Shown piece by piece: positions 8,739 to 16,752 of a stretch of DNA of 64,000 nt. The stretch comes from Streptomyces sp. NBC_00523 (GTDB taxonomy: Bacteria; Actinomycetota; Actinomycetes; Streptomycetales; Streptomycetaceae): assembly GCF_036346615.1 (NCBI RefSeq), contig NZ_CP107836.1:6882001-6946000 (forward strand). Direction: 5' to 3'. Under the pieces are notes generated by a model, which saw nothing but the letters and a program-made list of their open reading frames with translations, made no database searches and was not told the origin of the DNA. The position numbers were made by a program, and so were the translations under genes. How positions within the stretch are numbered: the first letter of the stretch is position 1; each line of letters begins with the position of its first letter.

Positions 8739-8940
8739 GGGGGTGTCTTGTCGATCAGGGTCGGATCAGGCCGCGGCGTCTGGTGCGGTGCATCGCAAGG
8801 CGCCGGAGCGTCTCGGCTGGGGTCTCCCCTGCTCGAACGGAGTTGAGAGCTCGGGGAAGGAGCTATTGGGGCGTTTCGGCAACGCCGCGAGGTGCCGTGC
8901 CAGGAGTCGCGGACCCGGCCATGATCGGCAAGACACCCCC
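8739..8940. mobile_element. MITE-like element with ~20-bp terminal inverted repeats
   Basis: The ends match as inverted repeats: the left end GGGGGTGTCTTGTCGATCAG and the reverse complement of the right end GGGGGTGTCTTGCCGATCAT agree at 18 of 20 positions. The element is about 202 bp and encodes no transposase, which is the structure of a miniature inverted-repeat transposable element moved by a transposase elsewhere. Its middle contains the segment GGGGTCTCCCCTGCTCGAAC, which I recall as widespread in Streptomyces intergenic regions. Its right part overlaps the 3' end of the epimerase gene and supplies that gene's stop codon at 8863. No target duplication was obvious. Confidence 0.75.
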
Positions 8941-10011
8941 TGGGGCCTCCCGCAGCGGCGCCGCCGCGAAGTCGGCCATGCCCTCGGCGAACCCCACCTG
9001 CGGCCGCCAGCCCAGCTCCTCGCGCAGTCGCCGCGAGTCCGCCGTCACATGGCGTACGTCCCCGAGCCGGAACTCGCCGGTCACCACCGGGGCCGGACCC
9101 CCGTGGGCCGCCGCGAGCGCCCCGGCCATCTCGCCGATCGTGTGCGGCTCGCCGCTGCCGGTGTTGTACGCCGCGAAGCTCCCGGGACCGCGGGCACCGA
9201 CGGCCTCCAGCGCCACCGTGTTCGCGGCGGCCACATCGCGTACATGGACGAAGTCGCGCCGCTGCCCGCCGTCCTCGAAGACGCGCGGCGCCTCGCCCCG
9301 GGCCAACGCCGACCGGAAGAACGACGCGACCCCCGCGTACGGCGTGTCCCGGGGCATCCCGGGCCCGTACACGTTGTGGTACCGCAGCGCGACCGCGCGC
9401 CCGCCCGTCGCCCGCGCCCAGGACGCCGCCAGGTGCTCCTGCGCGAGCTTGGTCGCCGCGTACACATTGCGCGGGTCCGCCGGCGCGTCCTCCCCGACGA
9501 GCCCGGGAACCAGCGCCTCCCCGCAGTCAGGGCAGCGCGGCTCGAACAGGCCCGCCGCCAGGTCGTCCGGGTCCCGGGGGCCCGGACGGACGGTGCCGTG
9601 ACGCGGACACGCGTAACGGCCCTCCCCGTACACGACCATCGACCCGGCGAGCACCAGGCTCCGCACCCCGGCCTCTGCCATCGCGGCGAGCAGGACGGCG
9701 GTGCCCAGGTCGTTGCACCCCACGTACTCCGGGGCGTCCGCGAAGTCCTTGCCCAGGCCGACCATCGCCGCCTGGTGGCACACCGCGTCGACGCCGTGCA
9801 GCGCCCGGTCCACGACTGCGCGGTCCCGTACGTCCCCGACGATCAGCCGCCCGTCGTCACCCCCGGCCGGCCGGTGTACGGAGGGGCCGTGCGCCGAGGC
9901 GAGCAGTGCGTCGAGCACCACCGCCTCGTGCCCGGCCGAGGTGAGACCGCGGACGATCTCCGAACCGATGAACCCGGCGCCGCCGGTGACAAGTACGCGC
10001 ATGCGGGCCAC
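8863..10011 (-). CDS. NAD-dependent nucleotide-sugar epimerase/dehydratase (extended SDR)
   Basis: The protein has 382 residues from a GTG; an ATG three codons later (10002) is equally possible. The Rossmann motif VTGGAGFIGSEI, the catalytic tyrosine-lysine of VYAATK and the LRYHNVYGPG stretch identify an extended short-chain dehydrogenase of the sugar epimerase group. An insertion near residues 160-190 carries four cysteines and histidines (ACPRHGT and EPRCPDCGEAL), a probable zinc site seen in some actinobacterial members. The last ~25 codons lie inside the MITE-like element, so the C-terminus (after GGVLPIMAGS) is element-derived. A role in cell-surface sugar synthesis with the nearby GT operon is inferred. 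Confidence 0.88.
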   Translation of the reverse strand: MARMRVLVTGGAGFIGSEIVRGLTSAGHEAVVLDALLASAHGPSVHRPAGGDDGRLIVGDVRDRAVVDRALHGVDAVCHQAAMVGLGKDFADAPEYVGCNDLGTAVLLAAMAEAGVRSLVLAGSMVVYGEGRYACPRHGTVRPGPRDPDDLAAGLFEPRCPDCGEALVPGLVGEDAPADPRNVYAATKLAQEHLAASWARATGGRAVALRYHNVYGPGMPRDTPYAGVASFFRSALARGEAPRVFEDGGQRRDFVHVRDVAAANTVALEAVGARGPGSFAAYNTGSGEPHTIGEMAGALAAAHGGPAPVVTGEFRLGDVRHVTADSRRLREELGWRPQVGFAEGMADFAAAPLREAPGGVLPIMAGSATPGTAPRGVAETPQ

Positions 10012-10084
10012 GCTAGGACGCGCACGGCCCCGTCACGTGCTTTGGAAGCGGCACGTCACGGGACCGTAAGCCTTCGGCCGTCGG

Positions 10085-10504
10085 CTAGCGCAGTTCCTGG
10101 ATGCGGACCAGGTTGCCCGCCGGGTCGCGGAACGCGCAGTCGCGGATGCCGTACGGCTGCTCGGTCGGCTCCTGGACCACCTCCGCGTCACCGGCCTGCA
10201 CCTTCTCGAAGGTGGCGTCCAGGTCGTGGGTGGCGAGCAGGATCCAGCCGTACGTGCCCTTGGCCATCATCTCCGTGATGGTGCGGCGCTCGTCGTCCGT
10301 GATCCCCGGGTCCGCGGCCGGCGGGGCCAGGAGGATCGACGTGCTCGGCTGGTCCTTCGGCCCGACGGTGATCCAGCGCATCTTGCCCTGGCCGACGTCG
10401 TTGCGGACCTCGAAGCCGAGCGTGTCGCGGTAGAAGGCGACGGACTCCTCGGGGTCGTCGTGCGGGAGGAAGCTGGTGTGAATGGTGATGTCCATGAAGA
10501 TCAT
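10085..10504 (-). CDS. VOC (glyoxalase/bleomycin resistance/dioxygenase) superfamily protein
   Basis: The 139-residue protein has the paired beta-alpha-beta-beta-beta modules of the vicinal oxygen chelate fold. The first begins ITIHTSFLPHDDPEESVAFYRDTLGF and the second ends YGIRDCAFRDPAGNLVRIQEL. Possible metal ligands are the early H and the terminal E. Two starts three codons apart (10504 and 10495) are possible. It is a single gene; its substrate cannot be predicted. It ends 73 bp from the epimerase start and marks the left border of the contractile injection cluster. Confidence 0.85.
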   Translation of the reverse strand: MIFMDITIHTSFLPHDDPEESVAFYRDTLGFEVRNDVGQGKMRWITVGPKDQPSTSILLAPPAADPGITDDERRTITEMMAKGTYGWILLATHDLDATFEKVQAGDAEVVQEPTEQPYGIRDCAFRDPAGNLVRIQELR

Positions 10505-10721
10505 GCTAGGCAGCGGGCCCCCGCCGCGCTTCTCGAATCCTGACCGGTTCCCCGACTCCGGCCCGGCGGCCTTCCGGACCGCCCCGCTGCCCGAAGAGGC
10601 ACCCCGCCGTGCCCCGCACCGGACAGGACCGGGCTGGACGGGGCAGCGGAGCCGCCCCCAGGGTGGAGGACCGGCAGGAGCGGGCGGTCCGCCGCGGCCG
10701 CCCCCGGTGCGGTCAGGGGAG

Positions 10722-11567
10722 ATGACGGTGAACGCACAGGACCACGACCACGAGCACGAGCATCATGTGAAGCCCCCGGAGACCGGGGAGGACCACCAGC
10801 GGCTGTCGGCCGACGCCCCGCGCGACGCGACCGCCGAGGCCCCCGCCACCTCCGACGCGCACCACCTCTTCCGGGCCGCCGCCACCGGCCGGACCGACGT
10901 CGTCGGCATCTCCGGCATGGGCGTCCTCCAGCGCACCGTCGGCAACGCCGCGCTCGGCCCCGTGATCCAGCGCGCCCGGGCGGCGGCCCCGGAGCAGGCC
11001 GAGGAGGCGGAGCCGCGCTCGCCCGTGCACGACGTCGTCTCCTCCGGCGGCGGCACCCCCCTCGACACCGACACCCGGGCCGACCTGGAGCACCGGATGG
11101 GCGCCGACTTCTCCGACGTACGCATCCACAACGACTCGGCCGCGCACGAGTCGGCGAAGGGCGTCGGCGCGCACGCGTACACCGTCGGCAACAACGTCGT
11201 CTTCCAGCGCGACGCCTACGACCCATCCTCGCCCCAGGGCCGTACGACGCTGGCGCACGAGCTGACCCACGTCATCCAGCAGCGCAGCGGGCCCGTCGAA
11301 GGCACCGAGGCGCCCGGCGGCATCCGGGTCAGCGACCCCTCCGACCGCTTCGAGCGCGAGGCCGTCGCCAACGCCGACCGGGTGCTCTCCGACCCGGCCC
11401 CGGCACCCCGGGCGGCCACCGGCGCCGCACCCTCCGCCGCGGCGCCCGCCGTCCAGCGGGCGGCAACGGAGGACGAGGACGAGCAACCGGCCGACGTCCA
11501 GGGCTCGTTCGTACAGCGTGCGGAGGAGCAGGGCCCGGAGGAGGAAGAGGAGGCCCCGCCGGCCTGA
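10722..11567 (+). CDS. DUF4157 (eCIS core) HExxH protein
   Basis: The 281-residue protein contains the DUF4157 domain at about residues 105-190, with LDTDTRADLEHRMGADFSDVRIH and the zinc-protease-like motif HELTH at 179-183. DUF4157 genes are a hallmark of extracellular contractile injection system loci, where the domain is thought to be a peptidase or a cargo-associated factor. Before it lies LQRTVGNAALGPVIQR (69-84), closely similar to the N-terminus of the large candidate effector at 19485-23411. The C-terminal third is disordered with further VQR motifs (AVQRA, FVQRA). The N-terminus is histidine- and acid-rich (DHDHEHEHH). An AGGGGAG site precedes the ATG. Confidence 0.9.
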   Translation: MTVNAQDHDHEHEHHVKPPETGEDHQRLSADAPRDATAEAPATSDAHHLFRAAATGRTDVVGISGMGVLQRTVGNAALGPVIQRARAAAPEQAEEAEPRSPVHDVVSSGGGTPLDTDTRADLEHRMGADFSDVRIHNDSAAHESAKGVGAHAYTVGNNVVFQRDAYDPSSPQGRTTLAHELTHVIQQRSGPVEGTEAPGGIRVSDPSDRFEREAVANADRVLSDPAPAPRAATGAAPSAAAPAVQRAATEDEDEQPADVQGSFVQRAEEQGPEEEEEAPPA

Positions 11568-11595
11568 CGTGCCGCCGAAGAACCCTGACTGCTCG

Positions 11596-12927
11596 TCAGC
11601 CGCCTTCGGCGTTCCGCATGGTGCCGCCCAGGAACACCGACTCCGCGCACCGCGCCGGCGCCTGCGCACCCACCGGCTTGCCCACCTTGCGGCAGTCGAT
11701 CGTCATGGTGACCTTGCCGCCCGCCGGGACCACGATCGGCGTCACGAAGTGGTAGTCGGAGTCCCGGAAGTTCTCCAGACCCAGGCTCAGCACCCGGGTC
11801 TCCCGGCCCGCCGAGACGACCAGCGTCCCGGCGTCGCCCTGCGGGTTCTGGACCACGATGTCGGTCAGCTGGAACGCCTTCCCGGCCGGCACGGTGAGCG
11901 CCGTCCCCGTGTTCGTTCCGCCGCCCAGCGAGTCCTGCACCCTGACCTGCGCACTCGTCGGTGTGGCCGCTCCCGCGTCGGCCGCCGCCGACGGGCTCGG
12001 GCTCGGCGTGGGCTTCGACTCGCCGCCCCCGCCCGACCCGCTCCCGGCGGAGTCGCCCCCGCCCGCCCCGGAGCCGCCCGAGCCGCCCTGCTCCGGCGCC
12101 TTGCTCTTGTCGGCCGCGGCGGCGGACCGCACCGCCTCCGGGGTGACCGCCTCCCGCGCCGCCGACTTCACGGCCGGGCGGAGCAGTGCGTACCAGAGGC
12201 CGACCAGCGCGAGCACCAGGACCGCCGCGGTGATCAGGGCGCGGGGCAGCCAGCGGGGGAGCAGCGGCTCCTGCTCGTAACTGCCGTCCACGAGGACCGG
12301 TTCCACCGGGTCCTGCCCCTCGGCCACCTGGGTCGCGGCGAACACCTGGAAGGGGTGCGTGACCGGTGTGCCGCGCCACATCCGCTTGACGGGACGCACC
12401 CGCAACTTCGCGAACTCCGCCTTCCCGGGCGCAACTTGGAGCTCCGGTGCGGCGAAGACGACGCGTGCCCGCTCGGTCCCGGGCTGGGCGCCGAGGCGCA
12501 CCGTGACCGGGGTGTTGCCCCGGTTGTCGACCGCCAGCTGATGGCGCCCGGCGAGCGCGCCGTGCGAACCGCGCGGGACCAGCTCGGCCGTCGTCCCGGT
12601 GAACGGCAGCACGGTCACCCGGCCCTCGGGCACCACCGTCTCGCCCTGCTCACCGGTCGGCACCACCCGGACCCCGAACGGCGTCTCGCCCGCCGGTACC
12701 GTCGCGTCGCGGGGCGGCCGCAGCATGAGCGATACGGTGCCCGAGTCGCCCGGGTAGAGGGACAGCACGGCCGGCTCCACCGCCGCCCAGGCGGCACACG
12801 CGCCGACCACCTCGAAGCGGTACTCCTCGACGGTCTGACCGGAGTTGCGGACCTGAAGGGGGACAGCCGTCTCCGCGCCCGGTGCGGCGCTGACGGTGGA
12901 CGCGTCGAGGCTTGCCGTGAGACTCAT
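11596..12927 (-). CDS. CIS-associated membrane protein with COG1470-like Ig-type domains
   Basis: The product has about 443 residues. The N-terminal ~220 residues are two beta-rich repeats (VPLQVRNSGQTVEEYRFEV, LAVDNRGNTPVTVRL) of the type often labelled hydrolytic protein/NEW3. A single transmembrane helix follows near residues 228-248 (ALITAAVLVLALVGLWYALL), then a glycine/serine/proline linker and a second beta domain (FQLTDIVVQNPQGDAGTLVV). The topology suggests a cytoplasmic N-terminus linked through the membrane to an outer domain. Similar proteins occur in other Streptomyces CIS loci; an envelope-docking role is inferred. It is transcribed away from the LuxR gene and converges on the DUF4157 gene. 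The ATG at 12927 was chosen because the Ig domain begins there; a ribosome site is not clear. Confidence 0.75.
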   Translation of the reverse strand: MSLTASLDASTVSAAPGAETAVPLQVRNSGQTVEEYRFEVVGACAAWAAVEPAVLSLYPGDSGTVSLMLRPPRDATVPAGETPFGVRVVPTGEQGETVVPEGRVTVLPFTGTTAELVPRGSHGALAGRHQLAVDNRGNTPVTVRLGAQPGTERARVVFAAPELQVAPGKAEFAKLRVRPVKRMWRGTPVTHPFQVFAATQVAEGQDPVEPVLVDGSYEQEPLLPRWLPRALITAAVLVLALVGLWYALLRPAVKSAAREAVTPEAVRSAAAADKSKAPEQGGSGGSGAGGGDSAGSGSGGGGESKPTPSPSPSAAADAGAATPTSAQVRVQDSLGGGTNTGTALTVPAGKAFQLTDIVVQNPQGDAGTLVVSAGRETRVLSLGLENFRDSDYHFVTPIVVPAGGKVTMTIDCRKVGKPVGAQAPARCAESVFLGGTMRNAEGG

Positions 12928-13134
12928 ACGGCGGACCGTAAGGTCGCCGCCCAGGTCGTACATCGGCCGCGAAGGAACACTTTCGGGCACATCCGGTGCC
13001 CCGCCCAAGCAAATTGGTTTCCTCCTCAATGAACGAGGGCATCTTCTGTCCGCCTCCTCACCAATGAGGCGCACGAACACGGCTGCGAGGCGTGTGCCAG
13101 ATGTGCTTCCGGCCGTCACACAGGGGGAGCACAT
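12928..13134. promoter_or_regulatory. Divergent intergenic region at the CIS regulator
   Basis: A 207-bp gap with no gene lies between the membrane protein and the LuxR-type regulator. It has an A+T-richer core around 13010-13080 with two imperfect copies of a CCTCCTCA..AATGA sequence (about 13021-13040 and 13058-13076), possible regulator sites. An AGGGGGAG ribosome site lies upstream of the ATG at 13135. Confidence 0.35.
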
Positions 13135-13761
13135 ATGGAGCGCACCACTGTCGCGTTACGGGCCCAGGATCCGATCTCGCAAGCCGGAGTGGCCAGCCAG
13201 TTGCGGGCGCGGCCCGAAGTGAACGTCGTGGACTGGAGCGAGGAGGGGCCCTGGCCCGATGTCGTCGTCATGGTCGTGGACGCCGTGGAGGAGGACGTGC
13301 TGACGACCCTGCGCCACATCCAGCGGACCACCGACTGCCATGCCGTGCTCGTCACTACGGACATCGACGAACAGAAGCTGGTGAGCGCCGCGGAATGCGG
13401 GGTCGTCGGGGTCATCAGGCGGGCGGAGTCCACCCCCGAGCACCTGGTGCACGTCATCGAGACGGTCGCCCGGGGCGAAGGGCACCTCCCGTCCGACCTG
13501 CTCGGCCGACTCCTGGCGGAGGTCGGCCGGCTCCAGGGCCAGGTCCTCGCACCACGCGGTCTGCACTTCACCGGGCTCGCCGCCCGCGAGGTGGACGTCC
13601 TCCGCCTCGTCGCCGAGGGCTATGACACCGCCGACATCGCCACGAAGCTCGCCTACTCCGAACGCACCATCAAGAACGTCCTGCACTCCGTCATGACCCG
13701 GCTGCAACTGCGCAACCGGTCCCACGCCGTGGCGTACGCGATGCGCCAGGGCCTGATCTGA
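13135..13761 (+). CDS. LuxR/NarL-type transcription regulator with degenerate receiver domain
   Basis: The 208-residue protein ends with a LuxR helix-turn-helix: LAAREVDVLRLVAEGYDTADIATKL, then SERTIKNVLHSVMTRL and RNRSHAVAYA. The N-terminal ~120 residues have receiver-like spacing (VVVMVVDAVEEDV, AVLVTTD, VVGVIRRAE), but the usual acidic pair near the start is replaced by ALRAQDPISQ and the lysine region is changed, so phosphorylation is doubtful. LuxR regulators of this type accompany CIS loci in other Streptomyces. A strong ribosome site precedes the ATG. It is the most likely regulator of the injection-system genes on both sides. Confidence 0.88.
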   Translation: MERTTVALRAQDPISQAGVASQLRARPEVNVVDWSEEGPWPDVVVMVVDAVEEDVLTTLRHIQRTTDCHAVLVTTDIDEQKLVSAAECGVVGVIRRAESTPEHLVHVIETVARGEGHLPSDLLGRLLAEVGRLQGQVLAPRGLHFTGLAAREVDVLRLVAEGYDTADIATKLAYSERTIKNVLHSVMTRLQLRNRSHAVAYAMRQGLI

Positions 13762-13790
13762 CACGGCCCGGCGCCACACGGCCCGGGCGG

Positions 13791-13806
13791 CTGCCCCAAA
13801 GGGCAG
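13791..13806 (+). terminator. Small hairpin after the regulator gene
   Basis: A 6-bp stem CTGCCC / GGGCAG with a 4-base loop (CAAA) lies 29 bp after the stop of the LuxR gene. There is no run of T after it. It could be a weak terminator typical of GC-rich genomes. Confidence 0.3.
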
Positions 13807-13916
13807 TGCACGCTACCCGCCGAAAAGCCTGACTTCCCGCTGTGCGCGCGGCGTGCGCGGGGGACCGTGTGGGCGCTGTTCTTCGGTGGGAGGTCCGGGT
13901 GCGGGGGAGAGAAGCT

Positions 13917-15989
13917 GTGCGGTGGATTCGGGCGGCTGGACGCCCGCCCGGACCGGCCGGCGCGCGCCGTTCGGCGGCGCTCGCCCTGCTCCTGCTGGCC
14001 ACCGCGTTCGTCCCGGGGCCGGGCCCGGCCGGCGCCGCGCCCGCCGTGCCCGTCCCCCCGGACCCGTGGGTCACCCCGGCGACCGTGCACGAGGCGCTCG
14101 ACCCGGGCGGCTCGACCAGTGTCGACAAGTCGGTGCGTACGCCGGCGATCCCGCCGAAACCCGAGGTCGTCCTACTGGTGGACGGCACCAGGAGCATGGG
14201 AGTGCCCATCACCAGCGTGCAGGAGAACCTGCCCGCCATCACCCAGAAGGTCCTGGCCGCACAGCCCGAGTCGCGCTTCGCCGTCGCCACCTTCGGGGAC
14301 CAGGAGTTCGACCCCACGGGCGGCGAGTTCGAGGTCCTCCAGGGACTGACGAACGACCTCGGCAAGGTGCAGGACGGCGTCGACGCGCTGAGGACCGACC
14401 GGGGGCTCAACAGCATGGGCCCGTCCGAGGACTGGATCAACGGCCTCTGGCAGATCGCCAACGGAGCCGGCGGCGAGACGGTCTTCCGCGAGGGCTCCAA
14501 CCCGGTGATCGTGCTCGTCAGCGATGCGTCCAGCCACGCACCGAGCGCCGGCCACACCATTGACGACACGATCTTCGCCCTCCAGGACAAGGGCGTCCGG
14601 GTGGTCGGCGTCGATGTGGACAGCGAGCTCGGCGACGGTCTCAACGGCACCGGCAACGCGCACAACCCCGACTACCCCGACCAGGTCGAGTTCCCGGCGA
14701 CCGACCCGGACCAGGCCACTCGCATCATCGAAGCCACCCAGGGCCGGCTCCTGGAGGGCATCCAGGGCGACCAGGTGGCCCAGGCCATCATCGACGGCAT
14801 GGACAACCTCCCCACGTCCGTCGGCTACCAGCTCAGTGGTTGCAGCCCCTACCTCACCGTCGCGCTCGACCCGCCCACCCGCCGGGTGACCAGCGGCGAG
14901 ACCGCCCACTTCGCCGAGACCATCGACGTCGCGGCCGACGCCCCGCAGGGTGCCCGGCTCACCTGCACCGTCCAGTTCCTGCTCGGCCCGCAGATCCCGG
15001 GCACGGACCGACTCGCCCCCACGGCCGCGCCCGACCCCGACTTCCAGCAGAAGATCACCATCGACGTGAACGACGTCGACGCCCCGATCGTCACCGTGGA
15101 CGACCGCATCGCCAGGGCGGACGACGCGGACGGTACGAGGATCAGCTACTGGGCGACCGCCAAGGACGCCCACGACGGCCGCCTCCCCGTCACCTGCACC
15201 CCCGCGTCCGGCTCCCTCTTCCCGATCGGCTTCACCACGGTCACCTGCACCGCCACCGACTCGGCGGGCAACACCGCCACCGACACCGCCGAGTTCCAGG
15301 TGCTGCCCGCGCCCCCGGCGCCGCTGCCCCCGCCACCCGCGACGGACGTCGCCGTCAAGGCCGACCTCAGCCCCGCCCGTACGTACATCGGCCGACAGAC
15401 CCAGGCCCGATTCACCGTGACCAATGCCGGCCCGGACACCGCCAGGGACGTCGTCCTCGCCACGAGCTGGCCGAAGCCCGGCAGCACGAAGGACCGCACG
15501 CTGACCTCCCTCGGCCGCTGCACGGCCGCCGCACCCTGCACCATCCCGCCCGGCGGCCGGATCGAGGTGACGCAGGCCGGCACCTACCGTGAACCGATCA
15601 CCGGGGACGTACGCGCCACTGTGAGCGGCAATCTGGGCGACCTGCACCCCGTCAACAACCAGGACACGGAACGGCTGCGCGTCCTCAAGCCCTCCCTCAC
15701 CGTCACCCCGCAGGTCGCCAAACCCGGCCAGCCCGTCGTGGCGCGCGGCAAGGACTACCCGCCGGGCGAGACCGTACGCCTGACCTGGAACACCGGCATC
15801 ACGGCGGACCGCACCGGCGTACGCGTGGGCCGCGACGGCACCTTCGAGGTTCAGGTGCTGGTGCTGCGCAAGGACACCCTCGGCCCCCGCGTCCTGCGCG
15901 CGGACATCACCGGGCTTCCCCGGCTCCAGAAACCCGTCCTCGTCGTCCAGCGCAACCTCCAGCCACCGGACTTCAAGGGCCGTACGTGA
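13917..15989 (+). CDS. Secreted VWA-domain protein with HYR and DUF11-type repeats
   Basis: The product has about 690 residues from GTG 13917, preceded by GGGGAGAG at good spacing. A signal peptide is visible: basic n-region, hydrophobic ALALLLLATAF and cleavage after GPAGA. A von Willebrand A domain follows at about residues 55-270, with the metal site VDGTRSMG (a DxTxS variant of DxSxS). Then come a beta region, a hyalin-type HYR domain (VTCTPASGSLFPIGFTTVTC), a proline stretch and a DUF11-like domain (ARFTVTNAGPDTARDVVL). No anchor motif is seen at the C-terminus. It is thus an exported adhesion or scaffold protein placed between the CIS regulator and the terminator gene; a CIS-related role is inferred from position only. 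Confidence 0.8.
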   Translation: MRWIRAAGRPPGPAGARRSAALALLLLATAFVPGPGPAGAAPAVPVPPDPWVTPATVHEALDPGGSTSVDKSVRTPAIPPKPEVVLLVDGTRSMGVPITSVQENLPAITQKVLAAQPESRFAVATFGDQEFDPTGGEFEVLQGLTNDLGKVQDGVDALRTDRGLNSMGPSEDWINGLWQIANGAGGETVFREGSNPVIVLVSDASSHAPSAGHTIDDTIFALQDKGVRVVGVDVDSELGDGLNGTGNAHNPDYPDQVEFPATDPDQATRIIEATQGRLLEGIQGDQVAQAIIDGMDNLPTSVGYQLSGCSPYLTVALDPPTRRVTSGETAHFAETIDVAADAPQGARLTCTVQFLLGPQIPGTDRLAPTAAPDPDFQQKITIDVNDVDAPIVTVDDRIARADDADGTRISYWATAKDAHDGRLPVTCTPASGSLFPIGFTTVTCTATDSAGNTATDTAEFQVLPAPPAPLPPPPATDVAVKADLSPARTYIGRQTQARFTVTNAGPDTARDVVLATSWPKPGSTKDRTLTSLGRCTAAAPCTIPPGGRIEVTQAGTYREPITGDVRATVSGNLGDLHPVNNQDTERLRVLKPSLTVTPQVAKPGQPVVARGKDYPPGETVRLTWNTGITADRTGVRVGRDGTFEVQVLVLRKDTLGPRVLRADITGLPRLQKPVLVVQRNLQPPDFKGRT

Positions 15990-16005
15990 GAGGGGCGGGC
16001 ACCAG

Positions 16006-16752
16006 GTGATCCACGAGGTGGACGACGTACTCCGGTCCCTGATCCGGGCGGAGGTGCTCGGCGGCGGCCAGATCACGGTCGTTTTCGACGCCCCCACCCG
16101 GGAGTGGGCCGCCAAGGTCAACGCCCCCATGGTCAACCTCTATCTGTACGACATCCGCGAGGACATGCGGCGCCGCGAGCGCGGCCTGCACAACGAGTAC
16201 GACGAACGCGGCGCCGTCGTCGCCCGGCGCCGCCCGCCGCGCTACTTCAAGCTCTCGTACCTCATCACCGCGTGGACCAAGCGCCCGGAGGACGAACACC
16301 GGCTGCTCTCCTCCCTGCTCGCCTGCCTGCTCGGATACGAGGCCCTGCCCCCGGAGCGCCTGGCCGGTTCCCTCGCCGGGATCGGGGCCGCCGTCCCGAT
16401 GTCGATCGCCCTGCCCCCGCCGGAGGACCGCTCCTTCGCCGATGTGTGGAGCGCGCTCGGCGGCGAACTGAAGCCGTCGCTCGACCTGGTGGTGAGCGTG
16501 CCCGTGACGGCCTCGCCGACGTACCCGGCGGGGCCGCCGGTCGGCGACGAGGGCCTGCACGCACGGTTCGGCGACATGCAGGAATCCCCGGAGCCGGAGC
16601 GGGGCGCTCCGCGCGGTCTTCCGGTGTACGGAAGCCGTCCCGGCCGTCCGGTACGGGAGGAGCCCGCGGCCTCCGCGGCGCGGCGGGGACTGGGGCTGCG
16701 GATCACCGAGACGCGCTCGGCCACTGACGCGACGGAGGACCCCACCGCATGA
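16006..16752 (+). CDS. DUF4255 tail terminator/cap protein (Afp16/Pvc16-like)
   Basis: The 248-residue protein has an N-terminal DUF4255 domain (IHEVDDVLRSLIRAEV, VNLYLYDIREDMRRRE, YFKLSYLITAWTKRPEDEHRLLSSLL) over residues 1-165. DUF4255 proteins cap the distal end of the tube and sheath in phage-tail-like injection systems and fix particle length. The C-terminal ~80 residues are low-complexity and basic. The GTG at 16006 is preceded by a GAGGGGCGGG stretch. The stop overlaps the ATG of the AAA+ gene by 4 bp, the usual pairing in these clusters. Confidence 0.9.
   Translation: MIHEVDDVLRSLIRAEVLGGGQITVVFDAPTREWAAKVNAPMVNLYLYDIREDMRRRERGLHNEYDERGAVVARRRPPRYFKLSYLITAWTKRPEDEHRLLSSLLACLLGYEALPPERLAGSLAGIGAAVPMSIALPPPEDRSFADVWSALGGELKPSLDLVVSVPVTASPTYPAGPPVGDEGLHARFGDMQESPEPERGAPRGLPVYGSRPGRPVREEPAASAARRGLGLRITETRSATDATEDPTA

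Noticed and set aside
10505..10721. Short inverted repeats (CCGCTGCCC/GGGCAGCGG) before the DUF4157 gene
   Set aside because: GC-rich sequence makes such stems by chance, and the arms are far apart; no start or stop relation to a gene.
11980..12110. Dense C/G tracts looking like a simple repeat
   Set aside because: They are the codons of the Gly/Ser/Pro linker in the CIS membrane protein.
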